Assembly (NCBI GenBank): GCA_949747725.1 | Contig: CATKFJ010000238.1 | Location: 1-5,511 of the forward strand | Length of the DNA: 5,511 bases | Source of the DNA: an uncultured bacterium | Lineage (GTDB): Bacteria > Bacillota > Clostridia > Christensenellales > Pumilibacteraceae | Direction: 5' to 3' | Part shown: positions 1-5,511 of the stretch, piece after piece | Position numbering within the stretch: the first letter of the stretch is position 1 | Layout: each line of letters starts with the position of its first letter | Notes under the pieces: model-generated | The model's input: the letters and a program-made list of their open reading frames with translations, nothing else | Told to the model about the DNA's origin: nothing | Database searches by the model: none | Translations under genes and position numbers: made by a program

Positions 1-23
1 AAAACTTTACTTTATAATGCTAA

Positions 24-68
24 ACAAGTAGTACCAGCTGAACGCATACCGACCCTACCGACTACTGT
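24..68. repeat. Inverted repeat, ACAAGTAGT / ACTACTGT
   Basis: Bases 24-32 pair with 61-68 (eight pairs with A26 bulged), enclosing a 28-base loop. The right arm shares bases 66-68 with a second possible stem, TGTAG 66-70 with CTACA 81-85, so the two stems compete. The pairing is seen directly; any role as an RNA fold is inference. Confidence 0.4.
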
Positions 69-86
69 AGATTTGTTACCCTACAT

Positions 87-107
87 CACGATACGGTTCT
101 TATCGTG
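87..107. repeat. Perfect 7-bp hairpin, CACGATA / TATCGTG
   Basis: Bases 87-93 pair perfectly with 101-107 around a 7-base loop (CGGTTCT). It looks like a compact RNA hairpin on either strand. No T-tract follows on either side, so it does not read as an intrinsic terminator. It is not a tRNA T-arm because the TTCGA-type loop and flanking stems are missing. Confidence 0.45.
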
Positions 108-109
108 CT

Positions 110-166
110 TTGCTCTGTGTTCTATGTTTCCCGTGGCGTTATATATACGTTTCAACAACACAGCAA
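110..166. repeat. Long-range inverted repeat, TTGC-TC-TGTGTT / AACACAGCAA
   Basis: Bases 110-121 pair with 157-166: six base pairs next to the loop, a 2-base bulge (114-115), then four more pairs. The 35-base loop contains an AT-rich stretch. It begins 11 bases beyond the stop of the gene at 177-467 and could be the 3' structure of the glycogen transcript, but no U-run follows. Confidence 0.4.
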
Positions 167-176
167 TTAAAACAAC

Positions 177-467
177 TTATTCCAAATATAAAATTTCTTT
201 ATTAAGGCTTTTAGCGTATTCTATTTCTTCCGCAACCGATTTACCGATATATCCGCCCACATTCACAACAAATATGGCGTCGGAAATATTGATTTTATTA
301 TAATGCGCCTTTTTGACGTTTTGCAATTCGTTATCACATAATACTTTTTCGTCGCAGTTATAAACGGGCTGTAGAACGCAATACCCCTTATCAATTTCGA
401 GTTCGGTTGCAATTTTTATAATATCATTTGAAAATCTCATACTGCCGCAAATCGTAACAACTTTCAT
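177..467 (-). CDS. Small nucleoside 2-deoxyribosyltransferase-like protein
   Basis: A 96-residue cytosolic protein with no signal peptide or membrane segment. It resembles the small nucleoside 2-deoxyribosyltransferase-like/DUF4406-like Rossmannoid proteins. Visible features are an N-terminal beta strand leading into CGSM (residues 7-10), a SDAIFVVN strand (62-69), the GYIG turn (72-75) and EEIEYA (80-85). In true nucleoside deoxyribosyltransferases the glutamate of the equivalent helix is the catalytic nucleophile. The substrate cannot be read from the sequence; a nucleotide or nucleoside N-glycosidic bond is the best guess. It starts 19 bases after the glgA stop in the same direction, so it is probably the last gene of the glycogen operon. 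Its GAGG-type ribosome site overlaps the glgA stop codon but is unusually far from the ATG (about 15 bases). GC content is low: I counted 60 G/C in bases 181-360, against 59 in the 120 bases 661-780 of glgA. The short length is normal for the family, and the C-terminus looks complete. Confidence 0.75.
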   Translation of the reverse strand: MKVVTICGSMRFSNDIIKIATELEIDKGYCVLQPVYNCDEKVLCDNELQNVKKAHYNKINISDAIFVVNVGGYIGKSVAEEIEYAKSLNKEILYLE

Positions 468-486
468 TTTATTTACTTGCTTTCCT

Positions 487-2061
487 CTAAATCAACTCAT
501 TGTAAAATTTGATATATTCTTTGGCGCTGCTGCTCCATGAAAAATCGGTTCGCATAGCGCGATCTACAAGTCCGTTCCACTTATCTTTATATTCGGTATA
601 CAGACCTATAGCTCTGTCTACGGCATTTACCAGATCGTCCGCCGCATAACGTCCGAACTTATAGCCGTTTCCGAAATCTCCGTTATATGCGTCGGTAATA
701 GAATCTTGAAGTCCGCCCGTTTCGCGCACTATAGGTATAGTTCCGTACCGACATGCCATCATTTGCGACAAACCGCACGGTTCGCTTAAACTCGGCATTA
801 AAAACATATCCGCACCGGCATATATTTTATGCGCTAAATCTTGATTGAACGCTATAACGGCGCGCATTTTATTATCGTAAACCTCTTGCATTTGCGAGAA
901 GAAATTTTCGTAATCGGGATCGCCTGTTCCCAATAGAACTATTTGCACGTTACGCGCAAGCAATTCGGGCAAAGCTGCGCGAACAATATCCAATCCTTTA
1001 TGCGATGCAAGACGCGTGATCATTGCAATTATCGGCACGTCTTTTTCTATCGGCAACCACAACATTTTTTGCAACCCTGCTTTGTTTGCCGCCTTTCCGC
1101 TTTTATCGTCAGCCGAATATTTTGCATATAACGACGGGTTTGTTTGGGGATTATACGTTTCCGTGTTTATACCGTTAAGTATACCGCGTAATTTACCCTG
1201 ATTTCTACGCAGATCGCCATCCAAACCGTGTGCGTATTCCTGCGTCATTATCTCTTGCGCATAAGTGGGACTTACCGTATTGATTGCATCCGAATAATCG
1301 ATAGCGCCTTTCATTAGATTGATCTCGCCGAAATGCTCTATACTGCCGAACTCATGCTCCGGTATACCGAATACGTCGCCTATCGTATTGCGATTGTACC
1401 AACCCTGATACTCTATGTTGTGGATCGTGAATATTGTTTTAATTCCGCCGAATTCCTGACGATACATGTAAAAAAGCTTATAATAAATAGGAACAAGCGC
1501 AGTCTGCCAATCGTTGCAATGCAATATATCCGGCATAAAATCAAGCCTGGGAAGCATATCGAGAACAGCTCTGCAAAAGAACGCATAACGTTCTCCGTCA
1601 TCGTGATATCCGTACAAGTTTTTACGTTTAAAATAATACTCGTTGTCTATGAAATAGTAAACGGTATTTCCCTCTTTTATCCGAAATAATCCGCAGTACT
1701 GATTACGCCAAGCAAGTCGTACGAACGTCCAACATATAAATTCCAAATCCTTGCGACGGTGCTGAGGAAAACTCTCGTACAGCGGCAGAATAACCCGCGC
1801 CTCATATTCTCCGCTGTTATTTACCGCTTGCGGCAAACTGCCGAGAACTTCCCCGAGTCCGCCCGTACCGGCAAACGGAAAAGCTTCGGAGCCGACAAAT
1901 AAAACCTTGCGCTTTTGTTTAGTCGATTTCGTTTTTTGCTGTTCTTTGAGTTTTTTGGCGCTTTTGGTTATAACCGCAATAGGCTGCTTATCCGCAGTGT
2001 TTTCGGTATTCGAAGTTTTCGCTTTATCCGAAGTAACGATAGTCGTACTTTTTTTAGGCAT
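487..2061 (-). CDS. glgA: Glycogen synthase (ADP-glucose), GT5 family
   Basis: Transfers glucose from ADP-glucose to the non-reducing end of an alpha-1,4-glucan in the cytosol (EC 2.4.1.21). The protein is 524 residues with this start. An alternative ATG at 2094 was rejected: it overlaps glgD and lacks a good ribosome site, whereas the chosen ATG has AAGGAG five bases upstream. Residues 1-50 form a Lys/Thr/Ser-rich, low-complexity tail. The GT5 N-domain begins at KVLFVGSEAFPFAGTGGLGEV and contains HCNDWQTALVP (181-191) and TIHNIEYQGWY (212-222). The C-domain has ITRLASHKGLDIV (348-360), whose Arg and Lys contact ADP-glucose phosphates in the family, and SEPCGLSQ (426-433) with the conserved Glu427, followed by RETGGLQDSI. 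The lysine of the usual KTGGL motif (Lys15 in E. coli) is Gly65 here. Apart from the tail, the length fits the family's approximately 475-480 residues. Confidence 0.96.
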   Translation of the reverse strand: MPKKSTTIVTSDKAKTSNTENTADKQPIAVITKSAKKLKEQQKTKSTKQKRKVLFVGSEAFPFAGTGGLGEVLGSLPQAVNNSGEYEARVILPLYESFPQHRRKDLEFICWTFVRLAWRNQYCGLFRIKEGNTVYYFIDNEYYFKRKNLYGYHDDGERYAFFCRAVLDMLPRLDFMPDILHCNDWQTALVPIYYKLFYMYRQEFGGIKTIFTIHNIEYQGWYNRNTIGDVFGIPEHEFGSIEHFGEINLMKGAIDYSDAINTVSPTYAQEIMTQEYAHGLDGDLRRNQGKLRGILNGINTETYNPQTNPSLYAKYSADDKSGKAANKAGLQKMLWLPIEKDVPIIAMITRLASHKGLDIVRAALPELLARNVQIVLLGTGDPDYENFFSQMQEVYDNKMRAVIAFNQDLAHKIYAGADMFLMPSLSEPCGLSQMMACRYGTIPIVRETGGLQDSITDAYNGDFGNGYKFGRYAADDLVNAVDRAIGLYTEYKDKWNGLVDRAMRTDFSWSSSAKEYIKFYNELI

Positions 2062-2066
2062 GATCG

Positions 2067-2072
2067 CTCCTT
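2067..2072 (-). promoter_or_regulatory. glgA ribosome binding site that fixes its start
   Basis: Reads AAGGAG on the minus strand, five bases before the ATG at 2061, and overlaps the glgD stop codon (2072-2074). It favours the internal start over the ATG at 2094 and suggests that GlgA translation is coupled to the end of glgD. Confidence 0.85.
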
Positions 2073-3181
2073 TATATGACCGCCGATTTGGCAATAAAAT
2101 ACGGATGTGTTTCGTGACCGGAAAGCGTTCTGCCTTCGAGTATAGTTACCCTCTTATCAGCAATAACGCAATTTAACAAGCTGTTTTTACCTATTTCCGA
2201 ACCTTGGAAAACAATGGAATTAAATACTTTCGCTCCTGCCGCTACCTTAACGCCGCGGAACAGTATGGAATTGCAAACTTCGCCCTCTATAACGCAACCG
2301 TCGGCAATAAGCGAATTGGCTACCTGCGCCGACTCGGTTATCTTGCACGGCGCACTGTCACGAACCTTAGTATAAATATTGGCGCCGTCACGGTAGAACA
2401 ATTCGTCACGAATGTTTTTATCGAGCAATTCGAGCGAATGTTTATAATAATTGCTCAAACTGTCGATATTTGCAAAATAACCGTTTTGAATATAAGCAAA
2501 TATTCTGTACTCCTTAGCGCCGCGCACAAGCACGTCTTTCGAAAAACTGTTATAGTTCAGCTCAACTGAATTTTCGAGTATATGCAATAAGAACTTCCTG
2601 TTCATCACCAAAATGTTACAGAAAACCATGCTTTTGCCGCGTTTCTTATCCGTATTGATAACGTCAACGACTCGTCCGTCACTATCTAAGTTTACAAGCG
2701 TACGCGATTTAGAATTTTCAAGATCTTTATTGCGCACGACGATCGTTATATCTGCATGATTTTCAATATGCGATTGAACCACGTCGGAAAAGTTTATGTT
2801 ACAAACATTATCGCAGTCGCTTACTATAACGTAATCTTCATCGGAATGACTGATAAACGAACTGATGTTTTTAAGCGCGTCAAAGCGGTGCTTAGGTAAA
2901 CTCATTTCTCTGTCGCTGTATGGCGGCAACATTATAAGTCCGCCGTTTTTGCGTGAAAGATCCCAATGTTTTCCGCTCCCCACATGATCCATAAGCGACT
3001 GATAGTTCATTTTTGTGATTATGCCGACTTTTGTTATTCCGCTGTTTACCATATTTGACAGAACAAAATCAATAAGACGGAATCTTCCTCCGAACGGAAC
3101 GGATGCCAAGGAGCGCACGGCTGTAAGCTCACCTACGTCTTTATCGTGTAGATTACTGAATATTATCCCTAATGTTTTCAT
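2072..3181 (-). CDS. glgD: ADP-glucose pyrophosphorylase regulatory subunit GlgD
   Basis: A 369-residue GlgC paralogue of the Bacillota. In the well-studied Geobacillus enzyme GlgD pairs with GlgC in a heterotetramer and raises its activity. It keeps the nucleotidyltransferase fold ([17 protein letters not shown], 27-43; [17 protein letters not shown], 72-88) and a C-terminal left-handed beta-helix of hexapeptide repeats (about 278-345). The catalytic signatures have gone. The glycine-rich GGxGTRL loop is replaced by [14 protein letters not shown] (6-19), the SGDH motif by SDCDN (121-125), the FAEKP sugar-binding motif is absent, and GYWKDVGT has become GYFANIDS (234-241). It should therefore act as a regulatory or stabilising partner. 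Its ATG overlaps the glgC TGA by four bases (ATGA), giving translational coupling and near-equal subunit production. The length is normal for GlgD. Confidence 0.95.
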   Translation of the reverse strand: MKTLGIIFSNLHDKDVGELTAVRSLASVPFGGRFRLIDFVLSNMVNSGITKVGIITKMNYQSLMDHVGSGKHWDLSRKNGGLIMLPPYSDREMSLPKHRFDALKNISSFISHSDEDYVIVSDCDNVCNINFSDVVQSHIENHADITIVVRNKDLENSKSRTLVNLDSDGRVVDVINTDKKRGKSMVFCNILVMNRKFLLHILENSVELNYNSFSKDVLVRGAKEYRIFAYIQNGYFANIDSLSNYYKHSLELLDKNIRDELFYRDGANIYTKVRDSAPCKITESAQVANSLIADGCVIEGEVCNSILFRGVKVAAGAKVFNSIVFQGSEIGKNSLLNCVIADKRVTILEGRTLSGHETHPYFIAKSAVI

Positions 3182-4371
3182 GCCTGAGCACCTCCGTTGT
3201 CGACTATTTCTCCAGATTGAATCTTTGATCCGTCTTTGATTACGGTATTTCTTCCGATCAACGCAATATGATTTTTATCGGATTGCTTATCCCCGATAAC
3301 GGCATTATTTCCTATAACCACGTTTTCATCTATCATACCGTAATTTATTTTAACATTTTCGCCGATAACAGAACCCTGCATAATAACGCTGTTCTCTACT
3401 ATTGCGCCCTCTTTTACAGTTACGCCTTCACCGATAACGGAGTTTATGACCGTACCGTAAATTTCGCATCCCGTAGTCATAATGGAATTGGCAAATGTGC
3501 CTTTATTGCCGATATACGACGGCGGAAGCGGCTCGTTCCGAGAATATATTTTAAATGACGGATCATCCAAGTTGAACGCCGGATTATCGCCGAGCAAGTC
3601 CATATTCGCTTCCCACAGACTTGTTACCGTTCCCACGTCTTTCCAATAACCCGAGAATGAATAAGCATACAGTTTGCAGTTTGCTTTAAGCATATTGGGA
3701 ATAATATTTTTACCGAAATCGTTTACCGACGTTTTATCCGCCTCGTTGGCTATAAGCTCACGCACAAGCACGTCCTTTTTGAATATATAAACTCCCATGC
3801 TCGCATGATTGCTCTTTGGATTTTTGGGTTTTTCCGCAAACGACGTAATACGCATATCATCGCCGTAATCCATTATTCCGAAACGGCTCGCTTCACCAAA
3901 CGGCACGTCAAAAACAGCGATCGTACAGTCGGCGTTGTGTGCCGTATGCTCCGCAAGCATTTTCGAATAGTCCATTTTATAAATATGGTCGCCGGAAAGT
4001 ATCAACACGTTATCCGAATCGTATTCGTTTAAAAAGTGTAAATTCTGATATATGGCGTTAGCAGTGCCTTTATACCACTCGCCGCCCGCCTTTGCTTGAT
4101 ACGGCGGTAGTGTATGCACCCCGCCGTAACTTCTGTCAAGATCCCACGGTTCGCCCGTACCGACATATTCATTAAGAACAAGCGGCTGATACTGAGTAAG
4201 TACGCCTACGGTATCTATCCCAGAATTTGTGCAATTGCTCAACGTAAAATCGATAATTCTGTACTTCGCACCGAATGACACAGCCGGTTTTGCAACGGTA
4301 TTGGTAAGCGCAAAAAGCCTTGTACCCTGTCCTCCGGCAAGTAAGATCGCGATGCACTTTTTCTTTTTCAT
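3178..4371 (-). CDS. glgC: Glucose-1-phosphate adenylyltransferase (ADP-glucose pyrophosphorylase), catalytic subunit
   Basis: Makes ADP-glucose and pyrophosphate from ATP and glucose-1-phosphate (EC 2.7.7.27), the committed step of bacterial glycogen synthesis. The 397 residues show the complete catalytic set: [13 protein letters not shown] (11-23), the nucleotide loop; [21 protein letters not shown] (27-47); [17 protein letters not shown] (75-91); [10 protein letters not shown] (126-135) with metal-binding Asp128; FGIMD (164-168); FAEKP (178-182) for the sugar phosphate; SMGVYIF (191-197); and GYWKDVGT (241-248). Residues 294-376 are hexapeptide repeats of the C-terminal beta-helix used for oligomer contacts. 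The ATG has AGGAGT five bases upstream. It is the first gene of the operon, directly behind the promoter at 4407-4435. No catalytic residue is missing, in contrast to GlgD. Confidence 0.97.
   Translation of the reverse strand: MKKKKCIAILLAGGQGTRLFALTNTVAKPAVSFGAKYRIIDFTLSNCTNSGIDTVGVLTQYQPLVLNEYVGTGEPWDLDRSYGGVHTLPPYQAKAGGEWYKGTANAIYQNLHFLNEYDSDNVLILSGDHIYKMDYSKMLAEHTAHNADCTIAVFDVPFGEASRFGIMDYGDDMRITSFAEKPKNPKSNHASMGVYIFKKDVLVRELIANEADKTSVNDFGKNIIPNMLKANCKLYAYSFSGYWKDVGTVTSLWEANMDLLGDNPAFNLDDPSFKIYSRNEPLPPSYIGNKGTFANSIMTTGCEIYGTVINSVIGEGVTVKEGAIVENSVIMQGSVIGENVKINYGMIDENVVIGNNAVIGDKQSDKNHIALIGRNTVIKDGSKIQSGEIVDNGGAQA
3189..3195 (-). promoter_or_regulatory. glgD ribosome binding site inside the glgC end
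   Basis: Reads GGAGGTG on the minus strand, seven bases before the glgD ATG, within the last codons of glgC. It is a near-ideal site and, with the ATGA overlap, indicates both coupled and independent initiation. Confidence 0.8.
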
Positions 4372-4375
4372 GTTG

Positions 4376-4381
4376 ACTCCT
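4376..4381 (-). promoter_or_regulatory. glgC ribosome binding site
   Basis: Reads AGGAGT on the minus strand, about five bases before the ATG at 4371. With the predicted promoter it gives a 5' leader of only about 30 bases, too short for a riboswitch between promoter and glgC. Confidence 0.8.
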
Positions 4382-4406
4382 ATTTATTACTTATTTAACT
4401 GCCATA

Positions 4407-4435
4407 ATTGTAGCATATTTTTTTCTACATTACAA
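4407..4435 (-). promoter_or_regulatory. Predicted sigma-A-type promoter of the glg operon
   Basis: On the minus strand there is TTGTAA at 4435-4430 (four of six matches to TTGACA), a 17-base spacer, and TACAAT at 4412-4407 preceded by TGC, which makes an extended -10. Transcription would start near 4400. The spacer holds a run of seven A residues. The -35 and -10 boxes are partly complementary (ATTGTA 4407-4412 and TACAAT 4431-4436), which may be coincidence. Prediction from sequence only. Confidence 0.65.
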
Positions 4436-4468
4436 TAGGTATTACACAAATTTTCAAAAAATACCACA

Positions 4469-4489
4469 TGATTTTTCAAATAAAAATCA
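4469..4489. repeat. Perfect inverted repeat TGATTTTT-N5-AAAAATCA
   Basis: Eight-base arms at 4469-4476 and 4482-4489 around CAAAT. The right arm overlaps the left arm of the second inverted repeat (4484-4513), so the two hairpins cannot form together. It lies about 34 bases upstream of the glgC -35 box, between divergent genes. It could be an operator or simple AT-rich coincidence. Confidence 0.45.
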
Positions 4490-4513
4490 CGGATTTTATA
4501 AAACCCGTGATTT
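4484..4513. repeat. Perfect inverted repeat AAATCACGG-N12-CCGTGATTT
   Basis: Nine-base arms at 4484-4492 and 4505-4513. The 12-base loop itself contains the palindrome TTTTATAAAA (4494-4503). On the minus strand the stem is followed by TTATTTG, so it could act as a weak terminator against leftward antisense transcription. On DNA it could be an operator: its right arm lies where a -35 box would be for the rightward promoter at 4527-4535. No gene ends here, which makes a plain end-of-gene terminator unlikely. Confidence 0.6.
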
Positions 4514-4526
4514 ACATTTATTATTG

Positions 4527-4535
4527 TGTTATAAT
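4527..4535 (+). promoter_or_regulatory. Extended -10 promoter element of the DUF5131 gene
   Basis: TGTTATAAT at 4527-4535 is a perfect TATAAT with the TGn extension. The matching -35 position (GTGATT, 4507-4512) is poor and lies inside the inverted-repeat arm. Initiation would fall near 4541-4543, only three to five bases before the ATG at 4546. A second TATAAT at 4539-4544 overlaps the same stretch. Confidence 0.5.
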
Positions 4536-4545
4536 GCATATAATC

Positions 4546-5319
4546 ATGATAACTACACGAAAAACCACCGCCAATCGACTTTGGAATCCATGGCACGGCT
4601 GTCATAAATGCAGCGACGGCTGTAAAAACTGTTATGTGTATTATCTTGACGGCAAACGCGAAAAGGATGCCGGAATAGTTACTCGATCGAAAACCAATTT
4701 CGATCTTCCCATAAAGATAGATCGGTACGGAAATTATAAATTGCAGGCGGGATGCGATATTGCAACTTGCTTTACATCCGATTTTTTCATAGATGAAGCC
4801 GATGATTGGCGTCAAGAAGCATGGAATTTGATTAAGCAACGATCCGATATAAATTTTTTGATATGTACCAAACGAATTCATCGGTTTAACTCGTGTATTC
4901 CGAACGATTGGGGCAACGGCTATGATAATGTAAAAATAGCCGTTTCATGCGAAAATCAAAGATGTGCGGACGAACGACTGCCTATCCTTGCCAATATCGA
5001 AGCAAAGTGCAAATATATATTCGTCGCTCCGATTTTGGAATATGTAGAACTTGACCGTCATCTTTCAAGCGGAAAATTCGATATGGTTTCGGTCGGCGGC
5101 GAATCGTATGCAAATGCGCGAGAGTGTGATTTCGATTGGGTAAAGCGCATTAAAAAGACTTGCATGAATTATAACGTTGAATTCGATTTTCATCAAACGG
5201 GATCGAATTTCGTCATGGACGGCAAACACTATCGCATAAAACACCGCGATGAATACGGTCAAGCAAAAAAAGCAATGATATTTCTCGATAAAATTTTCAA
5301 TACCGATAAAAGCTCGTAA
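4546..5319 (+). CDS. DUF5131 / phage Gp37-Gp68 family protein with cysteine cluster
   Basis: A 257-residue protein of the DUF5131 (Gp37/Gp68) family, found in phages and many bacterial chromosomes. Its function is not established; the cysteine pattern has been likened to radical-SAM iron-sulfur sites. Family hallmarks in order are LWNPWHGC (12-19); a cluster with Cys19, Cys22, Cys26 and Cys29 (C-x6-C-x2-C plus the extra Cys22) ending in NCY; FTSDFF (76-81); FLICTKR (104-110); VSCENQRCADERLPIL (133-148); VSVGGES (181-187); and FHQTGSNFVMDGKHYRI (215-231). No signal peptide or membrane segment is seen. Start choice is uncertain: ATG 4546 is preferred because ATG 4534 lies within the predicted -10 box and ATG 4468 sits upstream of it. 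No Shine-Dalgarno site precedes any of them. It is divergent from glgC and convergent with purB, so it is a single-gene unit, with no evidence linking it to glycogen. Confidence 0.85.
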   Translation: MITTRKTTANRLWNPWHGCHKCSDGCKNCYVYYLDGKREKDAGIVTRSKTNFDLPIKIDRYGNYKLQAGCDIATCFTSDFFIDEADDWRQEAWNLIKQRSDINFLICTKRIHRFNSCIPNDWGNGYDNVKIAVSCENQRCADERLPILANIEAKCKYIFVAPILEYVELDRHLSSGKFDMVSVGGESYANARECDFDWVKRIKKTCMNYNVEFDFHQTGSNFVMDGKHYRIKHRDEYGQAKKAMIFLDKIFNTDKSS

Positions 5320-5323
5320 ATTT

Positions 5324-5371
5324 ATAACCCCCTTCGACCGCTTGACAATCAAAGGGGGTTATTGCGTTTTT
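5324..5371 (+). terminator. Intrinsic terminator between DUF5131 gene and purB
   Basis: An 11-bp perfect stem, ATAACCCCCTT (5324-5334) with AAGGGGGTTAT (5352-5362), around a 17-base loop. On the plus strand it is followed by TGCG and five T residues (5367-5371). It begins five bases after the DUF5131 stop. The T-run reaches the purB stop codon (5370-5372), so the same hairpin probably also ends the convergent purB transcript, although the minus-strand tract (AAATTTA) is poorer. Confidence 0.8.
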
Positions 5372-5511
5372 AAACTCTTATATCGGGTTCAAACGGGGTA
5401 TAATTTTCTTCTTTGAATAACGGGTCTATACATTCCGACAGGAAATCATCCACTTGTTCGGGCGCGCGGCCTACAAAATTCTCGGGACGAAGAATGCTGT
5501 CGATACTGTTC
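5370..5511 (-). CDS. purB: Adenylosuccinate lyase, C-terminal fragment (cut by window edge)
   Basis: The last 46 codons and TAA stop of a minus-strand gene that enters from the right edge. The visible sequence has LRPENFVGRAPEQVDDFL followed by ECIDPLF, matching the C-terminal signature of the adenylosuccinate lyase group that includes human ADSL and clostridial enzymes (pattern LxPxxFxGRAPxQVxxFL). The enzyme (EC 4.3.2.2) makes fumarate and AICAR, or fumarate and AMP, in purine synthesis. The catalytic residues lie outside the window, so the call rests on the tail alone. The gene is convergent with the DUF5131 gene. Confidence 0.85.
   Translation of the reverse strand, partial: NSIDSILRPENFVGRAPEQVDDFLSECIDPLFKEENYTPFEPDIRV

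Larger units (their letters stand above)
1..176. other. Gene-free left edge rich in inverted repeats
   Basis: No convincing protein gene lies here. The plus strand is open in one frame from base 1 to a stop at 301-303, but that frame runs antisense through the better supported minus-strand gene at 177-467 and has no ribosome binding site. The minus strand carries only short runs between stops. The stretch holds stems at 24-32/61-68, 66-70/81-85, 87-93/101-107 and 110-121/157-166, close to one after another; the first two share bases 66-68 and so exclude each other. A TATAAT hexamer sits at 13-18 on the plus strand, but any -35 would lie outside the window. None of the hairpins has a good T-tract on the minus strand, so no clear terminator for the glycogen operon is visible. 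It could be a structured RNA, a dispersed repeat or a non-canonical 3' end. Confidence 0.5.

Noticed and set aside
33..107. tRNA-like fragments (TTCAGCTGGT on the minus strand at 34-43, a 7-bp hairpin with GGTTCT at 87-107)
   Set aside because: No cloverleaf can be drawn: the D-stem partner, a 7-bp acceptor stem and a proper TTCGA T-loop are missing.
12..179. Minus-strand frame continuing in phase beyond the stop of the 96-residue protein (31 codons, TAG at 81-83, then 22 codons to TAA at 12-14), as a possible truncated or decayed C-terminus
   Set aside because: The 96-residue protein already ends where its small family normally ends, and open runs of this size between stops are expected by chance.
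1..303. Plus-strand frame open from base 1 to a stop at 301-303 (ATG at 73)
   Set aside because: It runs antisense through the well supported minus-strand gene at 177-467, has no ribosome binding site, and its second half is clearly the shadow of that gene.
2062..2094. Longer GlgA starting at ATG 2094
   Set aside because: It would overlap glgD by 23 bases and has no good ribosome site, while ATG 2061 has AAGGAG at ideal spacing.
4484..4513. Inverted repeat as an ordinary end-of-gene terminator
   Set aside because: It lies between two divergent genes, so no coding unit ends there. It is kept as an inverted repeat of uncertain role.
4468..4545. DUF5131 protein starting at ATG 4468 or 4534
   Set aside because: ATG 4468 would require translation through the inverted repeats and the promoter, and ATG 4534 lies inside the -10 box. 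Family homology starts only after residue 11 of the shorter form.
4387..4881. 164-codon open frame on the minus strand
   Set aside because: It is antisense to the DUF5131 gene and to the promoter region, and its sequence resembles no family I know.
5065..5352. 95-codon open frame on the minus strand
   Set aside because: It is a shadow of the DUF5131 gene and crosses the terminator hairpin.

Overview
The window looks like a chromosomal segment of a low-to-moderate GC member of the Bacillota, most likely an uncultured Clostridia-type organism. The evidence is the GlgC plus GlgD pair of ADP-glucose pyrophosphorylase subunits, which is characteristic of this phylum, together with strong Shine-Dalgarno sites and tightly packed genes. 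The species cannot be named from the sequence.

Right to centre, minus strand (4371 down to 177): a glycogen synthesis operon, glgC-glgD-glgA, followed by a small nucleoside-deoxyribosyltransferase-like gene. glgC and glgD overlap by 4 bases (ATGA), glgD and glgA are 10 bases apart, and the small gene starts 19 bases after the glgA stop. GlgC (catalytic) and GlgD (catalytically degenerate partner) should make ADP-glucose from glucose-1-phosphate and ATP. GlgA then adds the glucose to the growing alpha-1,4-glucan. Branching enzyme and phosphorylase are not in the window. A good sigma-A-type promoter with an extended -10 lies just upstream of glgC. GlgA has two peculiarities: a lysine-rich tail of about 50 residues, and glycine in place of the active-site lysine of the KTGGL motif.

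Intergenic region 4372-4545: this separates glgC from a divergent gene. It holds the glgC promoter, two overlapping inverted repeats built on a TGATTT half-site, and an extended -10 element almost touching the start codon of the divergent gene.

Right part (4546-5319, plus strand): a DUF5131 (phage Gp37/Gp68 family) protein with a cysteine cluster of possible iron-sulfur or metal-binding type. Its biochemical role is unknown. It converges on the 3' end of a purB (adenylosuccinate lyase) gene cut by the window edge, with a strong hairpin terminator between them.

Left edge (1-176): no convincing gene, but three or four inverted repeats are crowded together. This could be a structured RNA, a dispersed repeat or the operon's 3' end. 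It is the least explained part of the window. I see no CRISPR array, insertion sequence, tRNA or rRNA, and no clear new multi-gene system; most of the window is ordinary glycogen metabolism.
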